From Pseudarthrobacter phenanthrenivorans (GTDB lineage Bacteria; Actinomycetota; Actinomycetes; Actinomycetales; Micrococcaceae): a DNA stretch of 64,000 bases. Numbering within the stretch: the first letter of the stretch is position 1; every line of letters begins with the position of its first letter. Below are positions 1 to 8,644 of the stretch, piece by piece. The stretch covers positions 1-64,000 of the forward strand of contig NZ_JWTB01000039.1 of assembly GCF_000813845.1 (NCBI RefSeq). Reading direction: 5' to 3'. A program made the translations under genes and the position numbers. Under the pieces are notes generated by a model, which saw nothing but the letters and a program-made list of their open reading frames with translations, was not told the DNA's origin and searched no databases.

Positions 1-972
1 GAACACGGGAACCGTGACCAGCACCTGCGCCCTTATTGATGTCGGCGGGACATCTGTTTCTTCAACACTTCCGGCTGCGCTCTCCCGAGCTTGCATGCCG
101 GCGGAAGTCGTCCTGGCCTCCCTGCTGGCGGACGTCCCGTGGACGTCCGGGCTGGCAGGAGTCGTGCTGCCCAGAACCGCGGACGTGAACAGGTCCGCGC
201 GGAGCTGGGTCAGGGTCCGGCGTTCGTCTGGGCCCTGCAGGGACCGGGCGACGGCGGTGAGCCGGTTCCACCCGGCAAGCGCCTGGTCCGCGGGCAGGTA
301 CGCGGACAGCCAGGCCATCCCGTCCCGGTCCGGCCGGAACTCCACCCGCCGCTCCGCCACCCCCTGGGCGTGCCGCTTCTCGATGCTCTCGGCGTGGTGG
401 CATTCCCTCCATGTCCGGGCCTTGACCCGGAACCGGTGCGCCGGCAACTCCCCGGCCGGGCACCCCCGCGCCGGGTCTGGGGCGTCCGGGTCCAGGAAAT
501 GGGCTTCCAACGCCGCCGCCCCGGCAGCATCCAGGCCGGCGGTTTCATCGGCCATCACCACCGCGTGCTGCCATGAAATCGTCCCGGCCTGCAAAGCCGC
601 CAAGGTCAGCGGCAACGTCGCCGTGACGGCGTGCGAGGTGGCCAGGAACGACCCCGCGGCCCGCGGCCCCAGCGCCAACACACACCCGATCTCGGCCGTG
701 ACCGCCATCTCCTGCGCCACCACCGGCACATCCGGACCCGCCACAGCACAAGCAGCCTCCGAATACTTCACCGCAGCCCTTGCCTTCAACCCCGCGAACC
801 CGGCCTCCACCTCCCGGGCACCGGCCAAAATATCCAGGCACCCATCCGCCAACCCCGCCAACGGATCAGCCGCAGAAAACGGCACCGCACCGGCCCCATC
901 CACCTCAGCATTCAGCACGGCAAGGGCAGCCCGGATCTCCCCGAACGCCTTCACCACCGCCGCTGACCCCAT
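1..972 (-). CDS. DUF222/HNH endonuclease-family protein, N-terminal part (cut by window edge)
   Basis: Reading from ATG at 972 leftward the frame stays open to base 1, so 324 N-terminal codons are present and the C-terminus lies outside. The protein resembles the DUF222 region of the actinobacterial DUF222-HNH family, with a helical Ala/Leu-rich N-terminus and a central stretch on the pattern AHRFRVKARTWRE. The HNH nuclease motif normally follows DUF222 and would be off the left edge. The frame is open upstream to a stop at 1018-1020 but offers no earlier ATG, GTG or TTG, so 972 is the start; no clear ribosome binding site precedes it. Function of the family is not settled; the copies are often multiple per genome, and a second, broken copy lies at 52594-54175. 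Confidence 0.8.
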   Translation of the reverse strand, partial: MGSAAVVKAFGEIRAALAVLNAEVDGAGAVPFSAADPLAGLADGCLDILAGAREVEAGFAGLKARAAVKYSEAACAVAGPDVPVVAQEMAVTAEIGCVLALGPRAAGSFLATSHAVTATLPLTLAALQAGTISWQHAVVMADETAGLDAAGAAALEAHFLDPDAPDPARGCPAGELPAHRFRVKARTWRECHHAESIEKRHAQGVAERRVEFRPDRDGMAWLSAYLPADQALAGWNRLTAVARSLQGPDERRTLTQLRADLFTSAVLGSTTPASPDVHGTSASREARTTSAGMQARESAAGSVEETDVPPTSIRAQVLVTVPVF

Positions 973-1022
973 AAACCCATCATGACAAGGGGGTACGACA
1001 TTCTGGCGATGAAGCGTTCAGC

Positions 1023-1673
1023 TCAAACCTGCGTCCCACTTTCCAGCAACTGTTCCAGCCCCCGTTTGAACCCGGACCTGCCCCCATGGGCGGGATGCCG
1101 GATCTTCGGTACGTCAAGGCCGCTGCGTTGCAGACTGTGCTGGGCCACATTGCCCACCGCCAGGATGGTACTGATGCCGAACAGTTCCGAAAGCTCCTGC
1201 CAGAAAGGGGTTCCGAGTTTCGTCTCGGAGGGCCTGGGCGTGCGGTTGGACAGGGGCCTGCCGGGCTGGTGCGGATGCCAGGGAAAGGCGCTCCACAGGA
1301 GTGGGAGGACATCCACCTCTTCGAGGACCTGCCAGAGCACCGTGGCCGTGGGCTCCGCGGCAACCCCCGCGGCTTCGGGCGGCAGCACGTAGCCCTTTCC
1401 GGGGCCGAAGAGCCCGAAGCTGTTGGCGGGGCCTCCGAGGATGACTCTATTGGTGAAGGGCACTCCGGTGATACGCATGCCCCTAAAGCCTGGTGCCTCG
1501 CCCACCAGCAGTACCTTGGGCCGGCGGTCCAGCATCTCCTGCAGGTAGATCTCCAGGTTACGGCGGCGGAGCGCATTCTCCGGAACTGCGTGGTTGAAGA
1601 AATTATTGGCCGCAGCACCCGTGTCAACGACTGCAAGCTGCTCAACGAATGCCGCGATGGCAGGAGCACTCAT
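1023..1673 (-). CDS. Uracil-DNA glycosylase superfamily protein
   Basis: A 216-residue protein with the two ends of the UDG fold: an N-terminal GEAPGFRG loop near residues 58-65, as in family 4/5-type glycosylases, and a C-terminal HPAHGG motif that corresponds to the HPS/HPxP DNA-intercalation loop. It would excise uracil or a related damaged base from DNA. No iron-sulfur cysteine set is visible, so it is not a canonical family 4 enzyme and could be one of the less studied branches. Its ATG overlaps the stop of the HEAT-repeat gene (ATGA, 1670-1673), so the two are very probably co-translated. The exact substrate is inference. Confidence 0.7.
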   Translation of the reverse strand: MSAPAIAAFVEQLAVVDTGAAANNFFNHAVPENALRRRNLEIYLQEMLDRRPKVLLVGEAPGFRGMRITGVPFTNRVILGGPANSFGLFGPGKGYVLPPEAAGVAAEPTATVLWQVLEEVDVLPLLWSAFPWHPHQPGRPLSNRTPRPSETKLGTPFWQELSELFGISTILAVGNVAQHSLQRSGLDVPKIRHPAHGGRSGFKRGLEQLLESGTQV

Positions 1674-2410
1674 TCGCCCGGTTCTTCCAAGCGTGCGGCC
1701 AGGCGTTCACACGCAGCCTGGTCAGCTCTCGCGAGGCGCGCCTTCTTAAGGTTCTCGCGCAGGATCCAGCGCACGTCCTTGTCGGGGCTCACGGCCCATT
1801 TCTCCAGGTACCCGAATCCCTTGTCCGGGGCGGCGGCGACTGCGACGCTCCAGCAGTATCCGAGGCCCTGCCGCAGCACGCGGAATTCCTCAGTTCGCCG
1901 CAAGCCGGGATCGGCTCCTGCAATGGCGGCGGTGATCTTGTCCAGGACGTCCACCGCCCTTCCTGCATCCTCGGGGGTGCGCAGCAGCCGGGGTTCACAG
2001 ATACCGGCAGCCACGGCCCGCTGGACCAAGGGACCATCGCCGAGCCATTCCGCCGCCAGGGTCCACAATGCCGGCATGTCCGCATCACCGAGCCTCTGCA
2101 GTGCCATGGCAACACCTTCGCGGACCCGCCAGCGATTGTCCGCAGCAAGGCCCCGTAATGTCTCGGCGGCACCCTGCCGGCCCTCAACAAGCAATCGGCC
2201 AAGGCCCACGGCACCGCACATGGCCTGGTATTCGTCCGGACTCTCCACACAGGCCTCTATCAGCCCGGGGTCCGCCACATCGGCAAAAGCCTCCGCCAAC
2301 TCAATGTTGCCGCGCGGGCCGGGCAGGCCGGACTCAGCGTCAAGGTAGGCCAACCACTGTCCGGGCGGAAGCGATTCCAGGGCTGCCCTGTAATCCGACC
2401 TCTTGGTCAC
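1670..2410 (-). CDS. HEAT-repeat protein, possible DNA-repair partner
   Basis: A 246-residue, mostly helical protein built of HEAT-like units (for example LRGLAADNRWRVREGVAMAL near residues 85-104, and DKDVRWILRENLKKARL near the C-terminus). The alternation of an aromatic/basic turn followed by a hydrophobic helix resembles AlkC/AlkD-type DNA alkylation repair folds, but no catalytic Asp/Trp set can be assigned by eye. It starts at GTG 2410, preceded by AAGGAG at good spacing. The 4-nt overlap with the downstream glycosylase-like gene suggests the two proteins act together, perhaps in base-damage repair; this is inference from position. Confidence 0.6.
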   Translation of the reverse strand: MTKRSDYRAALESLPPGQWLAYLDAESGLPGPRGNIELAEAFADVADPGLIEACVESPDEYQAMCGAVGLGRLLVEGRQGAAETLRGLAADNRWRVREGVAMALQRLGDADMPALWTLAAEWLGDGPLVQRAVAAGICEPRLLRTPEDAGRAVDVLDKITAAIAGADPGLRRTEEFRVLRQGLGYCWSVAVAAAPDKGFGYLEKWAVSPDKDVRWILRENLKKARLARADQAACERLAARLEEPGE

Positions 2411-2459
2411 CGATCAACTCCTTGCCCCGCAGGCGCCCGCAGGGCTGCCCTAAAGCTTG

Positions 2460-3440
2460 CTACCAGCGAGGGTGGACGGCCTCGCGGAAGTAGTGGTCAT
2501 AGATCCAACGGACGCCGTCGTCGAACTCTTTACCAGTGTTGACGGCAGCCGCGGCTGCGTTGGAACGGGCCTGCTCCACGTTGCGGGCGCCGGGAATCAC
2601 GGTGCTGACGCCGTCCTGGGCCGCGATCCAGGCGATGGCAGCCTGGGCGGTGGTTGCCCCTTCCGGCACCAGCTGCTCAAACTCGGCCACGGCCTTCAGG
2701 CCAAGCTCGTAATCCACGCCGGAGAAGGTTTCGCCGACGTCGAAGGCTTCGCCCTTGCGGTTGTAGTTCCGGTGGTCGTTCTCAGCGAAGGTGGTGTCCT
2801 TGGAGTACTTGCCGGACAGCAGGCCGGAGGCCAGCGGCACACGCGCAATGATGCCCACGCCCGCAGCCTTGGCAGCCGGAAGGACCTCATCCAGGGGCTT
2901 GAGCCGGAAGGCGTTCAGGATGATCTGGACCGAGGCAGTTCCGTCGTGGCGGATGGCTTCGAGGGCCTCGTCCGTCCGTTCGACGCTGACCCCGTAGTTC
3001 TTGATGGCCCCTTCGGACACCAGGGTGTCCAGGGCGTCGTACACCTCGTTGTTGCTGTAGACGGGAGTGGGCGGGCAGTGCAGCTGGACCAGGTCCAGGG
3101 TGTCGGTGCCCAGGTTCTTCCGGGACCGGTCAACCCACTGGCGGAAGTTGGCCAGGTTGTAGTTCTCCGGCCGCTGCTCCATCCGGCGGCCCATCTTCGT
3201 GGCCACGGTGATGCCGAGGCCCGGGTTGTCCGCAAGGAACTTGCCGATGGCCTGCTCACTGCGTCCGTCACCGTAGACGTCGGCGGTGTCAAAGAAGGTG
3301 ACCCCCGCTTCCGCGGAAGCCGCCAGGATTGCCTGCGCCTGCGCCGGGTCCACGTTGCCCCAGTCCGCGCCGAGCTGCCACGTACCCAGCCCCACGATGG
3401 ACACATTCCGTCCGGTCTTGCCTAAAATCCGCTGTTCCAT
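2460..3440 (-). CDS. Aldo/keto reductase
   Basis: A 326-residue NADPH-dependent aldo/keto reductase with a TIM-barrel pattern. Visible marks are GLGTWQLG near the start, FFDTADVYGDGRSE with the catalytic Asp and Tyr, the catalytic Lys in VATKMG, LVQLHCPP in place of the usual His-containing LLQLH(W/H) strand, and the C-terminal cofactor segment STVIPGARNVEQ. The start at ATG 3440 fits the family; a longer reading to 3503 adds 21 residues without homology. It reduces aldehydes or ketones of unknown identity. It lies upstream of, and is separated by a hairpin from, the end of the xanthine dehydrogenase operon, so it is a separate unit. Confidence 0.9.
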   Translation of the reverse strand: MEQRILGKTGRNVSIVGLGTWQLGADWGNVDPAQAQAILAASAEAGVTFFDTADVYGDGRSEQAIGKFLADNPGLGITVATKMGRRMEQRPENYNLANFRQWVDRSRKNLGTDTLDLVQLHCPPTPVYSNNEVYDALDTLVSEGAIKNYGVSVERTDEALEAIRHDGTASVQIILNAFRLKPLDEVLPAAKAAGVGIIARVPLASGLLSGKYSKDTTFAENDHRNYNRKGEAFDVGETFSGVDYELGLKAVAEFEQLVPEGATTAQAAIAWIAAQDGVSTVIPGARNVEQARSNAAAAAVNTGKEFDDGVRWIYDHYFREAVHPRW

Positions 3441-3463
3441 CCCCCGACTATATGCAACGATGC

Positions 3464-3491
3464 AGCCCGGGGTCAGATCCGGCCCCGGGCT
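3464..3491 (-). terminator. GC-rich hairpin ending the purine operon
   Basis: AGCCCGGGG at 3464-3472 pairs with CCCCGGGCT at 3483-3491 across a 10-nt loop. It lies just past the stop of the xanthine dehydrogenase gene on the minus strand. There is no clear U-tract, so termination might need Rho. Confidence 0.5.
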
Positions 3492-3527
3492 GGGCCCGCA
3501 CAAGCGGAGGTATGGCCATCGGTTTCC

Positions 3528-6356
3528 CTAGGAACGGACCCGCTCCAGCCTGGGCACCAGCCCGGCCTCCTTGAGCCCCAGGTAGATCCTGTCCCTCGCG
3601 ATGGGCAGGGACGCGAACCGGATTCCGGTGGCGTTCCGGATGGCGTTGGCGAGCGCCGGCGCCACCGGGTTGAATGGGCTTTCGCTCATGGACTTGGCTC
3701 CCAGCGGCCCCATCTTGTCGTTGGTGTCCGCGAAGTACACCTCGCTGCGCGGGACGTCCGCGAAGGTGGGGATGTGGTACTGGCGGAGGATGTCCGTGGT
3801 GACCTTCCCGGCGTCGTTGACCACCACTTCCTCGTACAGCGTGGCACCAAGGGCCTGGGCAATCCCGCCTTCGATCTGGCCGCGGCACTGCCGGGGGTTG
3901 ACCACCACGCCGGCGTCGGCCGCCTGGACGCTTTGCAGGATCTTCAGCTCGCCGGTGCCGCGGTTCACGGCCACCCGGAACCCGTGCACGTTGAATGCGA
4001 CCGAGCGCGGCGTGCCGCCCCAGCGCCCCTCGGCAGCAAGTTCGACGCCGGCATCCGCGGCGGCCTGCGCCAGTTCCGCCAGTGCCACGGGGGTTCCGTC
4101 GACCACCACCGCGTCCGCGTCAAGGATGCAGGCAGAGGCCTGGGTCTGCCGAATGCCCGCGGCGAATGCCCGGATCCGGACGGCCAGCTCTTCCGCGGCG
4201 GCCAGGGTCGCCTTGCCTGCCACCACCGTGCCGGCGGACCCGAACGCACCGGTATCGTGCTCCACCAGGTCCGTGTCGGACTGCCGGACCACCACTTTGG
4301 ACGCCTCGGTGGACAGTGCCGTAGCAGCGAGCTGGGCGTGCACCGTGGTGGTGCCGTTGCCGAACTCGGCGGTCCCGACGTCGGCCTGGTACGTCCCGTC
4401 CGGCAGGAGCCGGACGTGGGAGTGGGCAAAGTGGCCGCGCGGCGGCACGGTATCGATCATGGACAGGGCGGCGCCTTCACCCACCATCCAGTCCGGCCCC
4501 AGGCCCCCAAGCCCTGCCTGCCGGTACCGCTCCTTGCCGCGGTCCAGTGCGTCCCGGACCAGGTCCAGGCACTGGTCCAGGCCATAGCTGCCGTAGTGGA
4601 CGTCCTCCTCCGGGTCCGGCTGGGTGGACAGCATGTGGTCCCCCTCCCGGACCATGTTCCGGCGGCGGAACTCCAGCGGGTCCATCCCGATCCCGGCGGC
4701 CAGCTCATCCATGGCGGACTCGATGGCGAAGATCATCTGGCTCAGCCCGTAGCCGCGGAACGCCCCGGACGGCACGGTGTTGGTGTAGACAGACCGGGCG
4801 TCCACCTTCTTGTTGGCGCAGTTGTAGACCGCCAGCGATTCGCCGCAGCCGTGGAACATGACGCCTGGTCCGTGGTTGCCGTAGGCGCCGGTGTTGGTGA
4901 CCACGTCCAGTTCGAGGGCGGTCAGCCGGCCGTCCTTGCCGGCGCCGGCCTTCAGCTTGATGGTGAACGGGTGCCGGGTGGTGGTGGCGGTGAACTGCTC
5001 GGTGCGGGTCAGTTCCAGCTGCACCGGCCGCTGCAGTTTCAGGGCTGCGAGCGCCACGAGGTCCTCGGTGAGGACTTCCTGCTTGCCGCCGAAGCCGCCG
5101 CCCACGCGTCCGGCCACCACGTGGACCTTGTCCTCGTCCAGCCCGAAAACCCGGCAGAGGGTGCGGCGGACCAGGAAGGGCACCTGGCTGGAGGTGCGGA
5201 CCTGGAGCCGGCCCTGGTCATCCACCGAGGCGATGGCGGCGTGCGTTTCCAGGGCCACGTGCTGCACCCGCTGGGTCTGGTAGGTCTGCTCGTGGATGAA
5301 GTCCGCGGCCGCGAACCCGTCGGCCACGCTCCCCAGCTCGGAGTGGAGCTCCGCCACCACATTCCGCTCCGGCGCGGCGATCCGGGACGTTACGGCCTCC
5401 TTGTCGCCATGCACCAGCGGCGCGTTGGGCAGCAGCGCCTCCTGGGGCGAAAAGACGGCGGGCAGTTCCTGGTACTCCACCCGCAGGGCGCGCACGCCCG
5501 CTTCGGCGGCGCCCACGGTCTCGGCCACGACGGCGGCCACCCGCTGCCCGATGAAGCGCACCACGTCATCGAGCACCCGCGTGTCATCCGGATCATCCGT
5601 GAACAGTTCGTGCTGGGCGGTGGAAAACAGCTGGGCGGGGGCATCTTCGGAGGTCATGACGGCCACTACGCCGGGAACTTGCAGCGCCGCCTCCTTGTCG
5701 ATGGCGACAACCCGGGCGTGGGCATGGGGCGAGCGCACGATCTTCAGGTGCAGCAGTCCCTGTGCCTGGTCCGCGGGGATGTCCAGGGTGTAGCGCGCGG
5801 CACCGGTGACCACGGCACGGCTGGCCGGGGCCGGGACGTCATCGCCCAGCTGGCCGGGCGCGGGGTCCGGCTGCCCGGGCCCGGCGATGCCCGAACCCTG
5901 GCCGGCAGGATCGGGGTGGCCCGCATCCCCGCAGATGGCGTCGGCGATGGCGCGGTACCCCGTGCAGCGGCAGAGGTTGCCCTTGAGGTTCCGGGGCAGG
6001 TTCTCCTTCTGTCCGTCGTCGAACGTGGCGGCGGTCATCACCATGCCGGCGGTGCAGAACCCGCACTGGAAGCCCTGGCGTTCCAGGAACTGCTGCTGCA
6101 CCGGATGCAGGCCGGTGCCGCCGCCGGTGGCGGCCAACCCCTCAATGGTGGTGACGGAGTGCCCTTCGGCGCGGACCGCGGGGTAGATGCAGCTGTGCAC
6201 CGGGACGCCGTCGACGTGGACGGTGCAGGCGCCGCAGTCGCCGCCGTCGCAGCCCTTCTTCACGCCCAGGTTCCCCTGTTCCCGCAGGAAGGTCCGCAGG
6301 CATTGCCCGGGGCGGGGCTGGCTTTCGGTGGTGGTGCCGTTGATGTCGATGGGCAT
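3528..6356 (-). CDS. Xanthine dehydrogenase, fused iron-sulfur and molybdopterin subunits
   Basis: A 942-residue protein that joins two normally separate subunits. Residues 1-150 are the [2Fe-2S] small subunit: C36, C41, C44 and C56 form the plant-ferredoxin-type cluster and C98, C101, C129 and C131 the second cluster (CGFC and CRC motifs). From about residue 180 the molybdopterin-binding large subunit follows, with GRVGGGFGGK and GAFRGYG segments and a C-terminal GAKSMSESP loop that keeps the glutamate expected at the active site. It oxidises hypoxanthine or xanthine towards urate. The FAD subunit is encoded 3 nt upstream and XdhC before that, which supports a purine role; oxidation of another heterocycle remains possible. 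Confidence 0.9.
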   Translation of the reverse strand: MPIDINGTTTESQPRPGQCLRTFLREQGNLGVKKGCDGGDCGACTVHVDGVPVHSCIYPAVRAEGHSVTTIEGLAATGGGTGLHPVQQQFLERQGFQCGFCTAGMVMTAATFDDGQKENLPRNLKGNLCRCTGYRAIADAICGDAGHPDPAGQGSGIAGPGQPDPAPGQLGDDVPAPASRAVVTGAARYTLDIPADQAQGLLHLKIVRSPHAHARVVAIDKEAALQVPGVVAVMTSEDAPAQLFSTAQHELFTDDPDDTRVLDDVVRFIGQRVAAVVAETVGAAEAGVRALRVEYQELPAVFSPQEALLPNAPLVHGDKEAVTSRIAAPERNVVAELHSELGSVADGFAAADFIHEQTYQTQRVQHVALETHAAIASVDDQGRLQVRTSSQVPFLVRRTLCRVFGLDEDKVHVVAGRVGGGFGGKQEVLTEDLVALAALKLQRPVQLELTRTEQFTATTTRHPFTIKLKAGAGKDGRLTALELDVVTNTGAYGNHGPGVMFHGCGESLAVYNCANKKVDARSVYTNTVPSGAFRGYGLSQMIFAIESAMDELAAGIGMDPLEFRRRNMVREGDHMLSTQPDPEEDVHYGSYGLDQCLDLVRDALDRGKERYRQAGLGGLGPDWMVGEGAALSMIDTVPPRGHFAHSHVRLLPDGTYQADVGTAEFGNGTTTVHAQLAATALSTEASKVVVRQSDTDLVEHDTGAFGSAGTVVAGKATLAAAEELAVRIRAFAAGIRQTQASACILDADAVVVDGTPVALAELAQAAADAGVELAAEGRWGGTPRSVAFNVHGFRVAVNRGTGELKILQSVQAADAGVVVNPRQCRGQIEGGIAQALGATLYEEVVVNDAGKVTTDILRQYHIPTFADVPRSEVYFADTNDKMGPLGAKSMSESPFNPVAPALANAIRNATGIRFASLPIARDRIYLGLKEAGLVPRLERVRS

Positions 6357-6359
6357 TGC

Positions 6360-7289
6360 TCAAGCCCCTTTCGAAAGGTGTGTGGAACCGGAAGCCGGGC
6401 CTGTCCGCGGTGGCCAGAAGTCGCCCGAGACAGCCAGTCCCGGCATCCCTTCGGGCGCTGGGAGTTCGGCGCGGATCTCCTCGGCCAGCCGGTAGGTCAT
6501 GTCGCGGCGCCAGGCCGGCAGCCCGTGGATGTCGTCGTGGTAAAGGTTCGCGGGGATCGCCTCATCGAGGGCCGCGGCCAGCCGGTCGGCATCCGGCAAT
6601 GCGTCAAAGCGCAGCTGGACCGGCCGTTTGGTCGCGGCCGTGACGGTCAGGACCAGGGACGTGCCGCCGTCGAGCCTTCCAATCAGCAGCGCACCGGACC
6701 GGCCCAGGTTGCTCAGCGACAGGCGCCGGAACGCCACTCGGGCGGAAAGGGCCGACGCCGGGAGGTGGACACTGCGGAGCAGCTCGCCCGGTGCCAGGCA
6801 GTTCGTGGCGTCGCCGGTGACGAAGTCCGCCACCGGGACGCTGCGGCTGGTGCCGCCCGTGGAAAGGATGGTGGCGGTGCCGTCCAGTCCGGCGCAGAGC
6901 GAGGTCATGGGCCCGGCGGGCAGTGAAGTGCAGATGTTGCCGCCCACCGTGGACATGTTCCACACCTTGAAGGAGGCCACGAACGAATCGCAGCAAGCCC
7001 TCACCAGGTCCAGGCCGGGCCAGCCGCGGCCGGATACTTCCGGCAGGTCGGGCAGGTTGTAGAGCCCGGCAACGGTGCAGGTGGCGGCGATGTCAATGCC
7101 GTCGCCGGTGACGGTGATGGGTGTCCAGCCGGCTGAGCCGAGGTCCAGGAGCCGGGTGAGGGGCTGCGGACCGAACGCGTAGCTGCCGTAGGAGAAAAGG
7201 ACGGTGCCGCCGGCCAGCCAGGCATCGCCGTCGCGCCATTCCGCGGGGTCGGTGGTGCGGACCACCGCCTCGATGGTGTTCATGTCCAT
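6360..7289 (-). CDS. Xanthine dehydrogenase FAD-binding subunit
   Basis: A 309-residue CoxM/XdhB-type protein. The N-terminal half carries the flavin-binding elements WLAGGTVLF (variant of the AGGTDL motif) and VGGNICTSLPAGPM (variant of the TIGGN motif), and the C-terminal half the CO dehydrogenase flavoprotein C-terminal domain. It passes electrons from the iron-sulfur clusters of the fused subunit to FAD and then to NAD+ or another acceptor. ATG 7289 has GGAGATCGC just upstream; the gene overlaps the XdhC stop by 10 nt. The second GG of AGGTDL is retained but the Asp is replaced by Val, a small departure from the common motif. Confidence 0.88.
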   Translation of the reverse strand: MDMNTIEAVVRTTDPAEWRDGDAWLAGGTVLFSYGSYAFGPQPLTRLLDLGSAGWTPITVTGDGIDIAATCTVAGLYNLPDLPEVSGRGWPGLDLVRACCDSFVASFKVWNMSTVGGNICTSLPAGPMTSLCAGLDGTATILSTGGTSRSVPVADFVTGDATNCLAPGELLRSVHLPASALSARVAFRRLSLSNLGRSGALLIGRLDGGTSLVLTVTAATKRPVQLRFDALPDADRLAAALDEAIPANLYHDDIHGLPAWRRDMTYRLAEEIRAELPAPEGMPGLAVSGDFWPPRTGPASGSTHLSKGA

Positions 7290-8509
7290 GCGATCTCCTG
7301 GTGGTTGAAGTCTGTGGGCGCCGGTGCGGGCGCAGCGTACTGGTGGATGGAGCCTGAGGTGTCGCGCAGCGGCATGCAGCTGGCGGCGCGGGTTCGGGCC
7401 GCCAGGATCTCTGCGGTGATGGACACGGCCACCTCCGCGGGGGTGACGGCCCCAAGGTCCAGGCCGATGGGCGAGTGCAGCCGGGAGATCCGCTCCGGCG
7501 GGACGCCCGCTCCGAGCAGGTCCCCCACCCGCTGGAGGTGGCTGCGGCGGGAGCCCATGGCCCCCACGTAGGCGAGGTCCAGGACCAGCGCGGCCTCCAG
7601 CAGCGGAAGATCGAACTTTGGGTCATGGGTCAGGACGGCGGCGACGGTGCGGCTGTCCAGGCGGCCCGCCGCTGCTTCCGCGGCCAGGTACCGGTGCGGC
7701 CAGTCAGTGACCACCTGATGGGCGGCGGCGAAGCGGGGCTGGCCGGCAAAAGCCGGGCGGGCATCGACCAGGGTCACGTGGTACCCAAGCAGCCTCGCAG
7801 CGGGCACCAGTGCGGCGCCAAAATCATTGGCGCCGAACACCAGCATCCGGGGCGGGGCAAGCCTGGACTCCACCAGGACTGCACGCTCCTCCAGGCGCCC
7901 GTTGCGGCCGTCGCGGTCGGGCGGGCAGCCACCCGGCCCGGACAGCCGGACCACACCGGCACCACCGCTGCGCACCAGGGATTCCACCTGCATCAGCGCC
8001 TCTCCGTGAAGCACAGCTGACAGCTCCGGCGAGCCTGCCGCCCGGAACGTACCCGGAGCGGGCACCACCACTGCCCCTCCTCCCCGGGCGCTTCCTCCCC
8101 CGGTGCCGAGGGTCCGTACCAGTGCCACGGGTTGGTCCGGGTCAAGTCCGGCGAGCTGCAGCAGGGCCGTCCGCAGCGGGTATGCGGTGTCGCCGGGCAC
8201 CGGCTGGATATGGATGTCCAGCTCTCCCCCGCAGGTGAGCCCGGCGGCGAAGGCGTCAGCTGCACTGAAGCCGAAGGCCTTCCGGCGTGCGCCGCCGTCG
8301 TCCATTGCTTCCTGGGCGAGCGCCACCACGGCGCCTTCCACGCAGCCGCCGGAGAGGCTGCCCAGCACGGAACCGGAGGTGGTGATGATCATGGAGGTTC
8401 CCACCGGGCGCGGCACGGAACCACTGGCCGCCGCAATGGTGGCGACGGCGAACTGCCGGCCCTTGAGTGTGGGCAGCCAGGCGCCAAGCGAAGGGATCAG
8501 GTCAAGCAT
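7280..8509 (-). CDS. xdhC: XdhC/CoxI-family molybdenum cofactor insertion protein
   Basis: A 409-residue accessory protein. The N-terminal domain shows ATIAAASGSVPRPVG and LSGGCVEG, and a central CGGELDIHIQP, all typical of XdhC/CoxI. The C-terminal part is a Rossmann-like domain (RMLVFGANDFGAALV followed by VTLVDARP). Such proteins bind sulfurated molybdenum cofactor and deliver it to xanthine dehydrogenase. AAGGAG lies 8 nt before ATG 8509. It is encoded between the permease and the FAD subunit, and its stop overlaps the FAD-subunit start, which fits stoichiometric production with the enzyme it matures. Confidence 0.88.
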   Translation of the reverse strand: MLDLIPSLGAWLPTLKGRQFAVATIAAASGSVPRPVGTSMIITTSGSVLGSLSGGCVEGAVVALAQEAMDDGGARRKAFGFSAADAFAAGLTCGGELDIHIQPVPGDTAYPLRTALLQLAGLDPDQPVALVRTLGTGGGSARGGGAVVVPAPGTFRAAGSPELSAVLHGEALMQVESLVRSGGAGVVRLSGPGGCPPDRDGRNGRLEERAVLVESRLAPPRMLVFGANDFGAALVPAARLLGYHVTLVDARPAFAGQPRFAAAHQVVTDWPHRYLAAEAAAGRLDSRTVAAVLTHDPKFDLPLLEAALVLDLAYVGAMGSRRSHLQRVGDLLGAGVPPERISRLHSPIGLDLGAVTPAEVAVSITAEILAARTRAASCMPLRDTSGSIHQYAAPAPAPTDFNHQEIAWT

Positions 8510-8583
8510 GGCGGCACTCCTTCTTCCGCGCGGCGGTGGTGTCCATTGTCGGTCCTGTCAAGTCGATGTAAAAGCATCCCGGC

Positions 8584-8622
8584 GGGGACATCCGCACCAC
8601 TCGTGCCGGTGCGGATGTCCCC
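8584..8622 (-). terminator. 15-bp-arm hairpin between permease and xdhC
   Basis: GGGGACATCCGCACC at 8584-8598 is repeated in inverse at 8608-8622 around a 9-nt loop. It lies between two minus-strand genes, so it could partly terminate or protect the upstream permease message rather than end the operon. No U-tract follows. Confidence 0.55.
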
Positions 8623-8644
8623 GGGGCTTCCCGGTTGGTGGTTC

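Noticed and set aside
3774..6926. A long open frame of over 1000 codons on the plus strand, antisense to xanthine dehydrogenase.
   Set aside because: It mirrors the high-GC codon pattern of the real gene, has no domain and no ribosome binding site. Similar antisense frames at 8132-10030 and 20932-22887 were rejected for the same reason.
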